Made by a program: the position numbers and the translations under genes
Notes under the pieces: model-generated
What the model was told of the DNA's origin: nothing
Database searches by the model: none
The model's input: the letters and a program-made list of their open reading frames with translations, nothing else
Shown here: positions 24,914-36,100 of the stretch, one piece after another
Layout: every line of letters begins with the position of its first letter
How positions within the stretch are numbered: the first letter of the stretch is position 1
Assembly (NCBI RefSeq): GCF_019059575.1
Contig: NW_024882197.1
Coordinates: 62,001-126,000 of the forward strand
Direction: 5' to 3'
DNA length: 64,000 bases
Origin: Amphibalanus amphitrite
Lineage: Eukaryota; Arthropoda; Thecostraca; Balanomorpha; Balanidae

Positions 24914-25416
24914 CCTGAAAAGGTCAGGCCGTCATCACAAGAGGAAGGAGAAGTAACACTTTGAGTGTGCATATTTAACACAATGTTGAATGAACTTCAC
25001 GTCATTTGCATGACGTGACTAGACATTTACAAGTAAGGACGAGAAAACGCAATAAAAAAGAGCAGTTTGCTGATTCCCTCAGAGTTACTTACCGTATTGG
25101 TGGTGTTTTTCAAGCAAAAGTTGATCAATCACCAGCAGCTAAATAGATGTAATGTCGTTACCAATGTATACGTTTATTAACACATTGAGCATTCGCATGC
25201 ACCATCGACTTGAACAATGATTACGGTCCCCATGTTTTGCTAGCGCCTAAATTCATGTTCGGATTGCGACTCAATACTCGCAATAGACGCGCTGAATTTG
25301 GCACGTCCAAGCGCACAGTAATTTGAAAGGTTACCTGATTATGTCTGTTTTCAGCCCCCAAACTAGGCACGGCAGCCGGTGCAATTCATTGCCAGACTCA
25401 TAAAATCGATGATACT
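24914..25416 (-). other. D-C intergenic region with a candidate 5' UTR exon for gene C
   Basis: On the minus strand a donor AATACG|GTAAGT lies at 25093/25092 and would join the acceptor at 24916-24915 through an intron of about 178 bp. CTATTTAG about 50 bp upstream is a weak TATA candidate. Sequence is unlike the A-B spacer. Confidence 0.35.
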
Positions 25417-26625
25417 CTAATATCTGCGCCCGTATGACCTCCCGTATCCGCCATATCCACCATGGCTCCTGCCGTAGCCTCCGCCGCCACGGCTCTTGCA
25501 AGGCAGGTCGATGAACTTGGTGCGCACGACGACGTTGGGAATCACCCTGGTGGAAAGCACCTCTCGGTTGACGATCTGTTCCACGGTCTGCGTGCGTACC
25601 ACCGGGATCACATTGCCGGGCTGGGTGACGACGTTCACGTCGGTCCTGTACACGACGCTGACGACCTCCCTGGCCGGCTCTGTGACGGTCACGAAGTTGG
25701 TGTTGACGCGGATATCTGTGTTGGTCACCTGGATCTGCTGTGTCTTCACAATGCGCGAATCAACATACTGGGTGTTGACCACTTGTACAGGCACCACCTG
25801 CTGCGAAGTGTAGGTCTTGTAGAGAGTGCGCTCAAACTGGCGGGCAGAGGTAACCTCGACGGTGTTGACCTGAGGCACCACGACCTCCGACTCGACGGGA
25901 ATCACCCGCTGCGACTGCTGAATCACTGTCGAGGTGCGCACGGCACCGGGCACTTGCACCGGCACCGTCCTGAAGCGCACCTCCTCCTGCACGAACGTGG
26001 ACACCACTGGCGCAGACGGCTGCGAGACCACGCGCGTTTTCAGCACCTCCTCGGTCCTCGTGACGACCACGTTGGGTCCGGGCACGGGGCGCCGCTCGGT
26101 GAAGACGCTGACCTGCGGCACGATCTGCGTGCTGGTGACGAAGATGGTTCTCGTCTGGGTGCGGAACTGGACCGATGTGCGCAGCTGGGTGGTCTCCAGA
26201 GTGGTGGTAAGCTGCCGAATGACGGTGCTGCGAACCACCTGCTCGCTAGTGCGCACCACCTGGCGCACGGCGCCCGGAACCTGCACCGTGCGCGTCACGT
26301 AGCGCACCACGTTGCTGGTCCGCACCACCTCCTGGGGTACCACCACGGTGCTGCGGAAGACCGAGGTGCGCACGATCACCGAGGGCACCACTTGCGAGGA
26401 GATAACCGTACTCGTGACGTACTCCGCCACTGGCTGGGAGACCACGCGGGTCTGGGTGTCAACCACCAGCCGGTCGGAATACGACGTGATGGTCTTGGCA
26501 GGCGGGCAGTAGCGGTTGTTGTTCTCTCCGCCGTCGGGATTCGGAGGAAGGTAGTTGCCATCGAGCTGCTGCAGCTGCGCGCGCGCAGCGGTCACCAGCA
26601 AACAGAGACAGAGGGCGGCCAGCAT
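25417..26625 (-). CDS. gene D: secreted Val/Thr-rich protein, mirror partner of A (402 aa)
   Basis: The ATG at 26625 lies one base after the acceptor CTCCGGCAG, exactly as in gene A. The signal peptide is identical to A for its first 16 residues. The same single Cys (YCPPAK) and the same Val/Thr/Arg-rich beta-prone core follow, with about a dozen scattered substitutions over some 385 residues, several of them K/R or conservative changes. The C-terminal tail after DLPC is different and shorter: mostly Gly-Tyr-Arg (SHGGYGGYGRSYGRRY) in place of the Gly/Ser/Ala-rich tail of A. Such Gly-Tyr tails occur in cuticle and other tanned matrix proteins. The upstream intron is also shared with A. Function is inferred from composition only. 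The long plus-strand ORF across this gene is an antisense shadow of its GC-ending codons. Confidence 0.85.
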   Translation of the reverse strand: MLAALCLCLLVTAARAQLQQLDGNYLPPNPDGGENNNRYCPPAKTITSYSDRLVVDTQTRVVSQPVAEYVTSTVISSQVVPSVIVRTSVFRSTVVVPQEVVRTSNVVRYVTRTVQVPGAVRQVVRTSEQVVRSTVIRQLTTTLETTQLRTSVQFRTQTRTIFVTSTQIVPQVSVFTERRPVPGPNVVVTRTEEVLKTRVVSQPSAPVVSTFVQEEVRFRTVPVQVPGAVRTSTVIQQSQRVIPVESEVVVPQVNTVEVTSARQFERTLYKTYTSQQVVPVQVVNTQYVDSRIVKTQQIQVTNTDIRVNTNFVTVTEPAREVVSVVYRTDVNVVTQPGNVIPVVRTQTVEQIVNREVLSTRVIPNVVVRTKFIDLPCKSRGGGGYGRSHGGYGGYGRSYGRRY

Positions 26626-26850
26626 CCTGCCGGAGAGAGGGCCACACCAGTGAGAGGTGATTGGACTGGGAGGCGCGGGCGGCGGCGGGGGCGATCTAAG
26701 TCCAATCACTTCTGCACCGGCGTGAACCCTCCCCCGGCTGGCGGGCTGGCCCTCCGGCTGATTGCCGCTGGCCGACCCTGGGCAGCAAGGACTGGACTTA
26801 CGATCGCCCCCGGCCGGGGCCGCCCGCGCGACACACTGACGCTCGATACC
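26626..26850 (-). promoter_or_regulatory. hairpin-bracketed 5' UTR intron region of gene D
   Basis: Matches the region upstream of gene A with no visible difference over about 200 bp. The donor-like GTAAGT (GT at 26801-26800) lies in a stem formed by 26793-26811 and 26687-26704. The competing downstream AGTCCAATCAC is also present. Homology to the A arm fades at about 26870-26890. Confidence 0.55.
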
Positions 26851-26889
26851 CAGACAGATGCGGCGGGTGTGTCTTCAGTCTCACGTGAG

Positions 26890-28068
26890 CTGAAGAGTGC
26901 GTGTTCTTTAACTTGGGTTCACAGCTGCAAGGTTTCGAAACCGAAGACTCGAACTAGCTGGTTGCGAAACTTTTGCTGCTTGTAGGAGAAGCCCCTTTGA
27001 ATAAGGCGATAATTATTTCTTCTTATTCTTTACGCCCCAAAAGAATTAATCCAAATATGGCTAAAAAAAACATTTGTATTTACTACCCAGATGCAATGAA
27101 GCCTATTACTTGATGGGGTTTTACAGTTCATGACCAAAGACACATCCTTGATCAGACCCAGAAAAAGCCAAACGTGCGCATCAATCGCGGGACATCGTCG
27201 ACGCATTCATTTATCATGTCTCGCCGGCCACCAGTAAGCCTTGACCAGACTTCGGTATGTCCCAGCATTGAATCTATTTTTGTCCCGTCACCCCTTCGCA
27301 GCTTGACGAACGTCAGGCATTGTAGCTGCACCATTAGAACGACGCATCGATTCATTCACATCAAAACCTCTCCAAACCTCTCGAACTGACGCAAATCGAC
27401 GTCTGGCAGCCATCGTTACCTATGATTGCCTATGAATCACGCACGCAGTCGGCGGGAGGCGTTTTTGCGTCGTGTCTCCGCTGGACGTAATCCATGCCGC
27501 ACAGACGATAGACAGCGAACCGGTCGGGACAAGGCCGGCCGGCCTGTCTGCCGCGGCCCCCAGCCGCAGCCCGAGGGCCTTGCCAAGAGCGCTCTCCTTG
27601 GCGGAGGGATGATCTCCTGACTCCTGCCATTTTTGGCGTGATTTGCGTTGATATGTAAATTTGCGTTGCGACATGAAATATCGATATCATGTCTAAGATG
27701 CGTTATGTGCTTACCATTAGCTGTTAGTTGACTTTCTATTTTTGAATTGCACTTGAACCGAAACGTTTTCTCTGCTCATGAACCCGAACTCAATGAAGTT
27801 GAGAGCTCCATGAAATTAGTTTTACATGTCTTGCTTGGTAAGATAAGAGAAGGGAAAACAGTACCTACGGCGAGACCAATGAAAAGCTTTGTTACTGCTT
27901 GTCTTTAATTTACGAAATTGCTATTTCATGCATAATCTAAGGTTCTTGCGCTAAAAGGGAAATAATGAGGGCAAAATTATAATTTTTTAACCAATGATGA
28001 TTCACCATTCAACCTAGAGAAGTAGGTACGTTAACTTTTTGGCCAGCAAGTTTTGTTGTTAGTATAGT
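26890..28068. other. predicted first intron of gene D, proximal part
   Basis: No supported gene. A GC-rich block at about 27430-27640 has short ORFs on both strands but no splice or domain support. Confidence 0.35.
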
Positions 28069-28994
28069 ATATCCCGCGAGTTGCTGGGGGGGGGGCGTTA
28101 AACGCCCCCACTTTTTTCGCCGGGCCGTAGCATAAAAACGGCGCGCCGCAGGCGCGCCATATTTTGGGTACCTGTAGGGAATTGATTGAAGTTTATTGTG
28201 ACAAAGTTTCAAAAAAATCAGTCGGAAAATTTTTGAGATATCGAGGTTTTAGTGACGTCATGATTTCTGAGTTTTCGACCAAAAACGGCATATGTTCAAA
28301 AAATCATATAAAATCACAGAATAGACATACAGACATGCCGTAAACGCCATTAGACTGCCAATACCATGATCAATCAAATGGCTATCTTCGATTATTGATT
28401 ATCGTTCCGCATTTTCCAAAATCTTGAACTGAATCTTGGCAATTTTTCGTGACTACTTCACGACCATGATACATGAATTTCTTAAATTGAACTTTTTGAG
28501 CCAAACACGTACACATATGATAAAATGAATGTCACCATCGTGTTCTACGCCCCAAATTACCTATAAAACATGTGTCACAGGCTGCGAATATCAGTTTTGA
28601 TTTTCGGGGATATGTGCCTACCCGGTTGACCTGACCTTGACCCTGACCTATGCTTGACTGACCCCTATATGGAGCTGACACTCTTGTAGGCCTTATAGGG
28701 TGGATTGTGCACCGTTTTGACAGAGTTTATGGCGAGAGGCGCCCATTGCGAAGTCCTGAAGTCCATGCTACTGAAAGCCCGATTTCAGGTGTTTGACCTG
28801 ACCTTGACCCGACCTGTGACCTCAAAATTCAACTTTAAAGTACTCATCTGAAGCGTCTCGTCGCGCTCTTTCGTTTGCCGCCTCGTGCGTTTCGCTGCGC
28901 CTATTGGTTCTCGAGTTATCGGCTGGGGGCGTTTAACGCCCCCCCCCCCCAGCAAACGGTGGGTGGCGAAATACCCCAGCAACTGCCGGGATAT
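28069..28994. mobile_element. MITE of the AGGTCA group in an ATAT site
   Basis: The left end is ATAT (28069-28072) then CCCGCGAGTTGCTGGGG; the right end is CCCCAGCAACTGCCGGG then ATAT (28991-28994). Hairpin cores CGTTAAACG (left) and CGTTTAACG (right) sit in G/C runs. The right end has the extra spacer of about 26 bp with a repeated CAGCAA motif. The interior has TGACCTGACCTTGACC clusters at 28628-28660 and 28793-28822. Same design as its TTAA relatives, but the flanks read ATAT. It lies in the predicted first intron of gene D. Confidence 0.75.
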
Positions 28995-30120
28995 GATAGT
29001 ATATGATAGATAGAGTTTGTTGGTTAAAAAGTTGTTACAAGATAATTGTGGCTATACCTAAGGTCGCCGCTAGTGCGACCGATGTTGCATGTTTGGCCAG
29101 GTGACGCTCGACACTAAATTTAGTGTTGAGTTATTTGCACTTGTCAAAACAAGGGACGTAGCAAGATGGGTGGTAAACTCTTATTTGACTTATTTATTTT
29201 ATTTTATTATTTATGACTTATTTGGAAGTCAAACATTACATCCATTGGCCATGTATCTTTTAGGAGGGGAGATATTTCGTCCAATAAAATTTTGCTTTTG
29301 TGATAAAGAAAATGATCGACACAAAAAATTCGTTCATGCTACGGTTCAATAATTTGAATACCTAAAGGACAAGTTCGCTTCAATTAAAGCCTTTTATTTT
29401 TAACAGGTGTGACAGCGGCAAATTTAAACAAACGATTGTATCCGCTATTACTACTTTGGGAACAAAACATTGTGAAAAGATATAAATGGGGTATGTCACA
29501 CATGGAAAAGCACAGGGATGAAACGCGTCGTGAAGCGCGTTGCACGCTGCCATGTGAGGATAGATTGTGCCGTACTGGGGTTTCTCCTCTCTTTTCCTTA
29601 ACAAATTGGAATACTGTATCTCATACTTGTAAGTATATACTCGTATTTGCGGGCTAGGTGTAACTACTTTCGGCACAGTTTGGGTATGAATTTCGAATCT
29701 ACTATCAGTTATTGCAATAAGTTCATGATAGTGTCAATGATTGCTGTCTTTGCTTAGCAAGTCAATTTATTTTGCATTTTTAAAAGCCAGCGTGATTGTG
29801 TTGTAGGACTGAAGATATTTCGAAAGTGAACCTTTAAAGCTAGCTGCCGCAACAATAGCCAAGGACCCTCACATTCTTGACATTACATATCACAACATAG
29901 CCGTGTCTCTGCTACCTGCTAAACCACTAAATCACTTCGCATTATAAACATTAGCATAATGAAGAAGTGCTTCATTCTTTTCATTTGTTTTGTAGATATG
30001 CAAAGCAATGAACGAAATTGCCATCATTTCCCATCACCATGGGAGGTAAGTTTTTCCAGGAGTACGGTCTCAAGAGGCAAGTCACTTTTTCTCTGAGCAC
30101 TCGACGACTGACTGGTGTCA
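28995..30120. other. predicted first intron of gene D, distal part
   Basis: AT-rich, no supported gene or repeat. Confidence 0.35.
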
Positions 30121-30125
30121 CTCAC

Positions 30126-30185
30126 CTGATGGCGCAGAGGAGATGCTGCAGTGCTGCTCACTCGGCGGCAGCGAGTGATGTCGGT
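30126..30185 (-). other. predicted non-coding exon 1 (5' UTR) of gene D
   Basis: On the minus strand a segment of about 55 bp runs from an initiator-like TCAC (about 30185-30176) to the donor CATCAG|GTGAGT (GT at 30125-30124). It shares short blocks with the plus-strand exon 1 (GTGAGCA, and CTC...GCGCCATCAG compared with GCAGCACCTCAG). No ATG is present. Connection to the acceptor at 26628-26627 is inferred. Confidence 0.5.
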
Positions 30186-30215
30186 GAACCGTCCCACCTG
30201 GCCTTTATAGGTGGC
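30176..30215 (-). promoter_or_regulatory. TATA promoter of the minus-strand cassette (predicted)
   Basis: CTATAAAGGCC on the minus strand, with TATAAAG at 30209-30203, inside a GC-rich block (30180-30500) containing a CCAAT motif on the minus strand at about 30268-30272. Spacing to the exon 1 donor (about 80 bp) resembles that of the plus-strand promoter at 2103. Confidence 0.55.
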
Positions 30216-31449
30216 CGGCGCCGGCTGACCCGACCCCCGAGGCGGTGCGCCCCTCCGCCAGCAGTCAGATTGGCTCCTCCCCGCGGCTCATCACGGCCAG
30301 CTCTTCAGGCGGGCACATCCCCCGCGCAGACGAGTCATTAATGCAATCGCGATCGACGGCCGGTGCCGCGGTCGGCGTCGCGACCAGTCAGCCGCGGGGA
30401 GGCCGACTGGACGGGGCGGCTCCCACCGGCCAGCCCACTGCGTGCCGCAAGGGTCCCGTCGGCGCACGGGCCGACTGTCTGTCCTCCTACCGATCTGGAA
30501 AGGAAGTTTGTGCAAGTGATGAACAGAAGAACAGTGCGATAATCTAACGGCTGCAGTGAGAGGTGTTGCATATCTGTAAAAAGTTTTTACTCAGAAAAGT
30601 GAGAAAAGGATAAAATAGCAGGCGGTGTCATATAGCTTATATTTAAAATTGAGAGCCTGTATCAGCAGATGCTTTATGTCGTTATATCATCTCACGTTTG
30701 CTTCGTTAATTAGCCCATATTTACCGTTAGACATAAGCTGTTCAGTGTTCATGATGGTGTGCACAATGCATACAGCTAGTCCTTACAGCTAGTGTATAGC
30801 TAGTCCCTAACTACATTTAACATGTGTGTATGTTTACATGGCACATCAGCTGCCAGAGCAGGGATTCTCCTCTTTCCGGCATTATGACAAGCCTATCGTG
30901 CTTGCCACATATGCTTGGAGCAGCTTATCGTCATTTTCTAGCTGGAGAGAGAACTACAAATGTAAGCCTCAGATCATCTTCAGGCAAGCGGACAATGCCC
31001 TCGCCGAACTAACATACCTATTGCTTGTTTCTAAATAACAACTCAAAGTGAGAAAATCTGAAAAGAACACGAGCATGTTAAAAAAGAACCATCATAGATC
31101 ATGAATCAAATTAAATTTTACGATTTTTTTTTTAGGCATCGCATATGCCTTCCGAAAAGCAAGCAGCTATAACAATGGTCATGCCTATCATATTGTGGTA
31201 TCTGCTTGTTTTTCTTTTAAAAAGTATGATCAAAAGCTTGTTTTCATAGCCCCGGTCAGAAGACACATTAGGTATATCAGTTCTTCTGATGTGCGTTGTT
31301 GTGCTGATGTGTATGTGTGTCACCATCGGTATAAAATAAACCATTATTGTTAGTTATTATGAGTTCATTTACGTGCATTTTATAATTTTCATTTAAGACG
31401 TTGTTTCATTGGTAATGCATAATAAACTCTTCTATTGAAGCTAGCGAGG
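30216..31449. other. upstream of the gene D promoter
   Basis: A GC-rich block to about 30500 is probably promoter-proximal. Beyond it lies AT-rich sequence with nothing recognised. Confidence 0.35.
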
Positions 31450-32570
31450 TTAAACCGCGCCCCGCTGGAGGGGGGAGGGGGAGGGGGGCAGAATCTGCCC
31501 CTCCCATTTTTTGCCAAAAACTTGTAAACGCGTTACGCCAGCGACGTCGAACTTTTAGTTCCTTATCATACATCAATTTAACATGTTTCCTAAAATTTGA
31601 GTGAAATCCGTCGGAAAATGTTTGAGAAAATGACGTTTGAGTGACGTCATGTCACGCCAATTTCGCTTCAAAAACTGCTAAACTTCAAACGCCGCTAACA
31701 TCTTCATTTTTAAAGCAATCAAGATGAAACAAAAAGCTTAGGTATAACTGATTCTACTCTGTCTATCAAATGATGATCTCGGTTTTTTTAAACTCTTCGA
31801 TTTTGGCCCTTTTTTTCTAAAAAACTGACTTTTTGGAAAAATCATTTTAAAATTAACATTTTGAGTTTATCGAGAAAAAAAAACGGCATAAATGTTAGAG
31901 AAGTAGTCTATGCGCATTGCGCACCTACATACCAATTTATAGACAAATCAGTTCAAAAATGTGGGAGTTATTCAAACTTTTATGACGTCACGACACCCAA
32001 AATTTTCGAAGAATGAATTGTTTGGAAGTTCTAGACCTTGTACGGAAACAATAACAGCACCATTCGATTCGCCGCGAAAAATTGCATCAGATAGACACCT
32101 GTTTACGCCTTAACAATGAACTTTGTGCCCATTGAATTATATGAATAAAATGACTAATAAAACATGTGTCACAACTCACACGTGCCCTTTCCTATATTTC
32201 GTTTTTGGTGGTGACCTGACCTGACCTGATCTGACCTTGACCTTGACCTTTGCATGACACTGTATGCAACGAATCTTGTCTTGGTAGCTTACAAACACGT
32301 TTTGGACAATCAGTCTCAGTCCGTTCTTCGGCAACTACGGTGCAAGGCCGATACTGTAGAAACTTGCATTTTGTACCCTTGACCTGACCTTGACCTGACT
32401 TCTTACCTACTTTAGCAAAAAAAGAGCTCTTAAGATCCATCTCGTTGAGAGCTTTCGATTGCCGTTTTTCCCGTCTTTCTACGACCATTGGTTCGGAAGT
32501 TAGATAGGGGGTCAGAATCTGCCTCCCCCAGGGCGCGTATGGCTGAATAGCCCAGCAGGGGGCGGGTTAA
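31450..32570. mobile_element. piggyBac-like MITE
   Basis: TTAA at 31450-31453 is followed by ACCGCGCCCCGCTGGAGG, and the right end is CAGCAGGGGGCGGG then TTAA (32567-32570). G/C-run hairpins with GCAGAATCTGC cores are at about 31489-31506 and 32509-32530. The right end carries the extra spacer. TGACCT clusters (TGACCTGACCTGATCTGACC, then TTGACC repeats) are at 32214-32252 and 32379-32400. Confidence 0.75.
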
Positions 32571-32779
32571 ATGTGTAGGCATTATCTTCTATGTAGAATC
32601 TTCTATTTTAACTCAAGTGTTACGGAAGACCCCGACAGGCTTCCTGCTTGTTTTGGTATACCTGTATTACTTTGACAATTCATCTTCTTTCATTGAAGAT
32701 GCTCCTCCTTACATTGGAAAGCAATTTTTGTAAAAAAAAAAAATGCTAAGTATAGGATTGGCTCCTATGGCACCTAAAA

Positions 32780-33166
32780 GCACAAAATTTGGTAGGTAGG
32801 TAGCCCCTCCCCGGAATCCTCGCCATTGAGCAAATTTGGTGACTCTAGGTCAATATTTAGGGGCTTTGGGGGGTAAAAATGTAAAAAATGCCGTGACGGC
32901 TCAACAGTTATTTGCTTACTTCTTACTGATTAGGTCAGCGAAAAAAATAATAACACCACCGTGTTCAGCACGTCAAGGCGCGTCGATATACCGATTTTTC
33001 TGACCTGGTGACCTGAACCAAGGTCGCTCTAACCTAAAATTTTCAGGTCATATGTAAAAGGCTGCCTCATAGGCCGCGCCGGCGTTTTTACGCTATTTTT
33101 GACAAACCTCAGGGGGAGGATCGCATCGAGCCCCCCCCCCCCCGTCCCAGCCAGGGCGAGGGCTAA
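32780..33166. mobile_element. truncated MITE of the AGGTCA group
   Basis: The right end reads C-run then GTCCCAGCCAGGGCGAGGG and a decayed target CTAA at 33163-33166. AGGTCA/TGACCT hexamers lie at 32838-33050. The left end is not recognisable. Confidence 0.5.
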
Positions 33167-36100
33167 ATGCCTATCGTCTATGTGATTTTATTTACGCAGT
33201 CCCTGAATATAATGCGTGAAGACAAATATTGCACAGGAAGCGCTTGCCCCGATGAACAATGGACAGGTTTTCGATTTCGTCCTGCTGACATTGAACTGGG
33301 ACCAGCTCCACGGATTAGTATTATTATCAGAGCTGCGGTCTAATGGTAATGACGTCCTGTTTCGGGGAAAATCTCTCAGTTCCTGTTCTTACAACATACG
33401 TGACCATGGTATTCATTCGCACCATTGGTCCTCGAAAGGCAGGTATGCGCATCTCATGCTGGTTGTAAATTAATTACTTGAATGCTGACATTTATAATAA
33501 CAAGGTTGACGCGTAACTTCATCGTATCTTTGTTATTTCGTCAAAGGCTGGGAAATCAGGTTACTTTCCACTTTCGCCAAAAGTTTTTTTCTGATAAAAT
33601 TTCGTCAAAATATTTTCATTGCTGATGGGCAAAACGAGCTAAACAGAAAAGAAAAGAAAAAGAACGAAAAAAAGCAACGTAGCTCTAAAACGGCAAATTT
33701 GAAGAAAAGCAACGTAGCTCTAAAACGGTAAATTTGAAGAAAAGCAACGCAGCTCTAAAACGGCAAATCGGATAGAGAATAAGCATTATTTTTGCTATCC
33801 TGAACAATGCAGGACATCACAATTTTCATGGAGATGATGTGCCTCGGCTCTGTCGTTATTACATCAAAGAGATGGGAATATAAGAGGGCGAAACTCAACA
33901 AATCGCTAGATATGAAAATTAAATACTTTAGCTAAGGCTCATGAGTAATCAGGCCAACTATTGAACATCATTTCAGGCAACAATTTGCTGCATGTTCTCA
34001 GAATAAAGGGGTCATTTGCTCAAAAACAGAAATGCTGATGCTTCAACGGCCCCCTTGTGCAACAACCCAACTCAGAGACGATTGACCGAGGGGAACGCTG
34101 CAGTTTCGTTCACATCGGCCCACAGATGACATTCTGGGACTTCCACAATACCAACTGATCGGCGCATAGCCTACCTCGGGAAGCCGCTCCGATATGCAGT
34201 GCGCGGCACTCAGCATGGTAACTCCAGACTGGCAAACCCACCACTCCACAGCACATGCAGATCTGCCTATTTACAATGCACCTGTCTGAGCCGTACTCCG
34301 GTCTAATGGATCGTCTCCGCTCTCGGAGGGCCGGACAGATGGTCCGGGACATTTCCGCGCCACGGACTGTCCGCTGCCAACGTGCGACGTCATCCAGGGG
34401 TTTGGGTATGACCTCATGGCAATGTGACGTCATACACGGGGAGGGACAGGCATTTCTTTTGACATTTTGTCTGAGTAACTGAGTGATTCGATGAGCGCTC
34501 GGATGCCTTCACCCGAGAAGAGCCGCAAGAGCTCCAAGAAGAAAATAACAACAAAATGTCCAAAAAAGATGGAACGGGATAAACAGCAGTTTTTCCACCA
34601 ATTAGAGATGATTGAAGCTTTCATTTTCACTATTCGATTTACTCTTCAGCAGAAGATTTGATCAGCACAAGCGCACTGCTAAGCCCTGATCTCCTCGGAT
34701 GAAATGACGAATGTCTGAGAGGATTGCTCCTCGGCGGCCCAAACTTGGTCCCGGGCCCGCGCCGTAGCATCATGCGCCTCTCACGTTACATAACGGGTAA
34801 TCGCTCGCCCATCCTAAAACCTATTTTATGTAGGGATTTCCTATAGCGGAAGGCTTAACACATAAGTAACTTTGATAAATGACCTTGATGGTGCTTAATA
34901 TTTTAACATTCATTTGTGATATTTTCTAAGGAAGAAATTGCTTACACATCAACAAGAAAATCATAAAAGGTACTATATGTTGACTTGATACAAATAAATT
35001 CAGTACGGTGCATTTTACAACTTGTTACAGGCTACAAAAGTGTGAAAACGAGCCGCCGAAACCCAACATAATGTAGCATTTAATTATCATTGGAGTAAAC
35101 TGTCACAATTAGTGCCATGAGGTCCAGCCCCATAGGCCATAGCAATACGAAAGGCTCCATATGAATTCCCAGGCCCAGGAAAGCAATGCCGAAACAATTC
35201 ATAAGTGTTTTTGCCTTGCCAAATCAGCGACCAATGTAAAAACAAAGTCGAAATGTTCAGTTTAAAATAACTGATAAGTGATAGACATCGGGATACAGAG
35301 TCATAGAGACACAGATGTCTCCGCATATTTCTTATTTACTTCAGTGTAGGTATACAGTTCGAAGGAAAAAAGAGAGAAAATAATTAATTTGCTTTTTGTC
35401 AAATATTTCAAGTCCGATTTACAACTCACGCCTATCAGCAATCAGCATCAAATAACAACTTGTGTTTTCTGTACTGCAATGGCATTTGCGGCTGCTGATA
35501 TTTTACTATCCCCTATACAACATGATAACAAAGCGCACATGGCAAGGTAAACCGGGACGAACACTTATCACGGCGTTATCTACCACGAGACTTCATCGGC
35601 TAACAACACACGAACCCGCCAGAGCTGAACGGTAGCCGTGTTCTCGGCCGGTAAATCGGCTCTCCCGTCTGACGACATAGCCTGGCCAACCCTCCCCTTA
35701 GCTGCGCCATATAGACACCCAGCTGAGGGGTCTGCAACAGCCCTACGTCACACCAGAAGACGTGATGCTACCCCAGGCAGCAGTAGTCCCCAGGTGGCCG
35801 CAGCGGCACTAGGTTTACGGGCTATGTGATGTGTGCCGACGGGCTAAAGGGGATCGTGAGACGGTGATGCAAACTGCACTAGGTTGATGAACTCAGGTGG
35901 CATGGCGATGGACATCCAGCTGGATCCGGTCGATGTAACTCGGGGCAACTCGGGGCATATTGACAGAACAGGCGCCGGCTGATAGCTCACGCAGGACTGC
36001 ACTTTAGAGCACAATCTGCACATATGCTGATTCCAAATCCGGCTATTCATGTGGGTCGGTCCCGGATCTGCCAGGCAGATGGACCGTCTGGCTGCTTGCC

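Noticed and set aside
25462-26985. Plus-strand ORF of 507 codons opposite gene D
   Set aside because: Same antisense shadow; it is longer than gene D only because it runs on through the GC-rich intron.
33669-33769. CRISPR-like repeat
   Set aside because: A head-to-tail tandem repeat with no unique spacers, in an animal genome.
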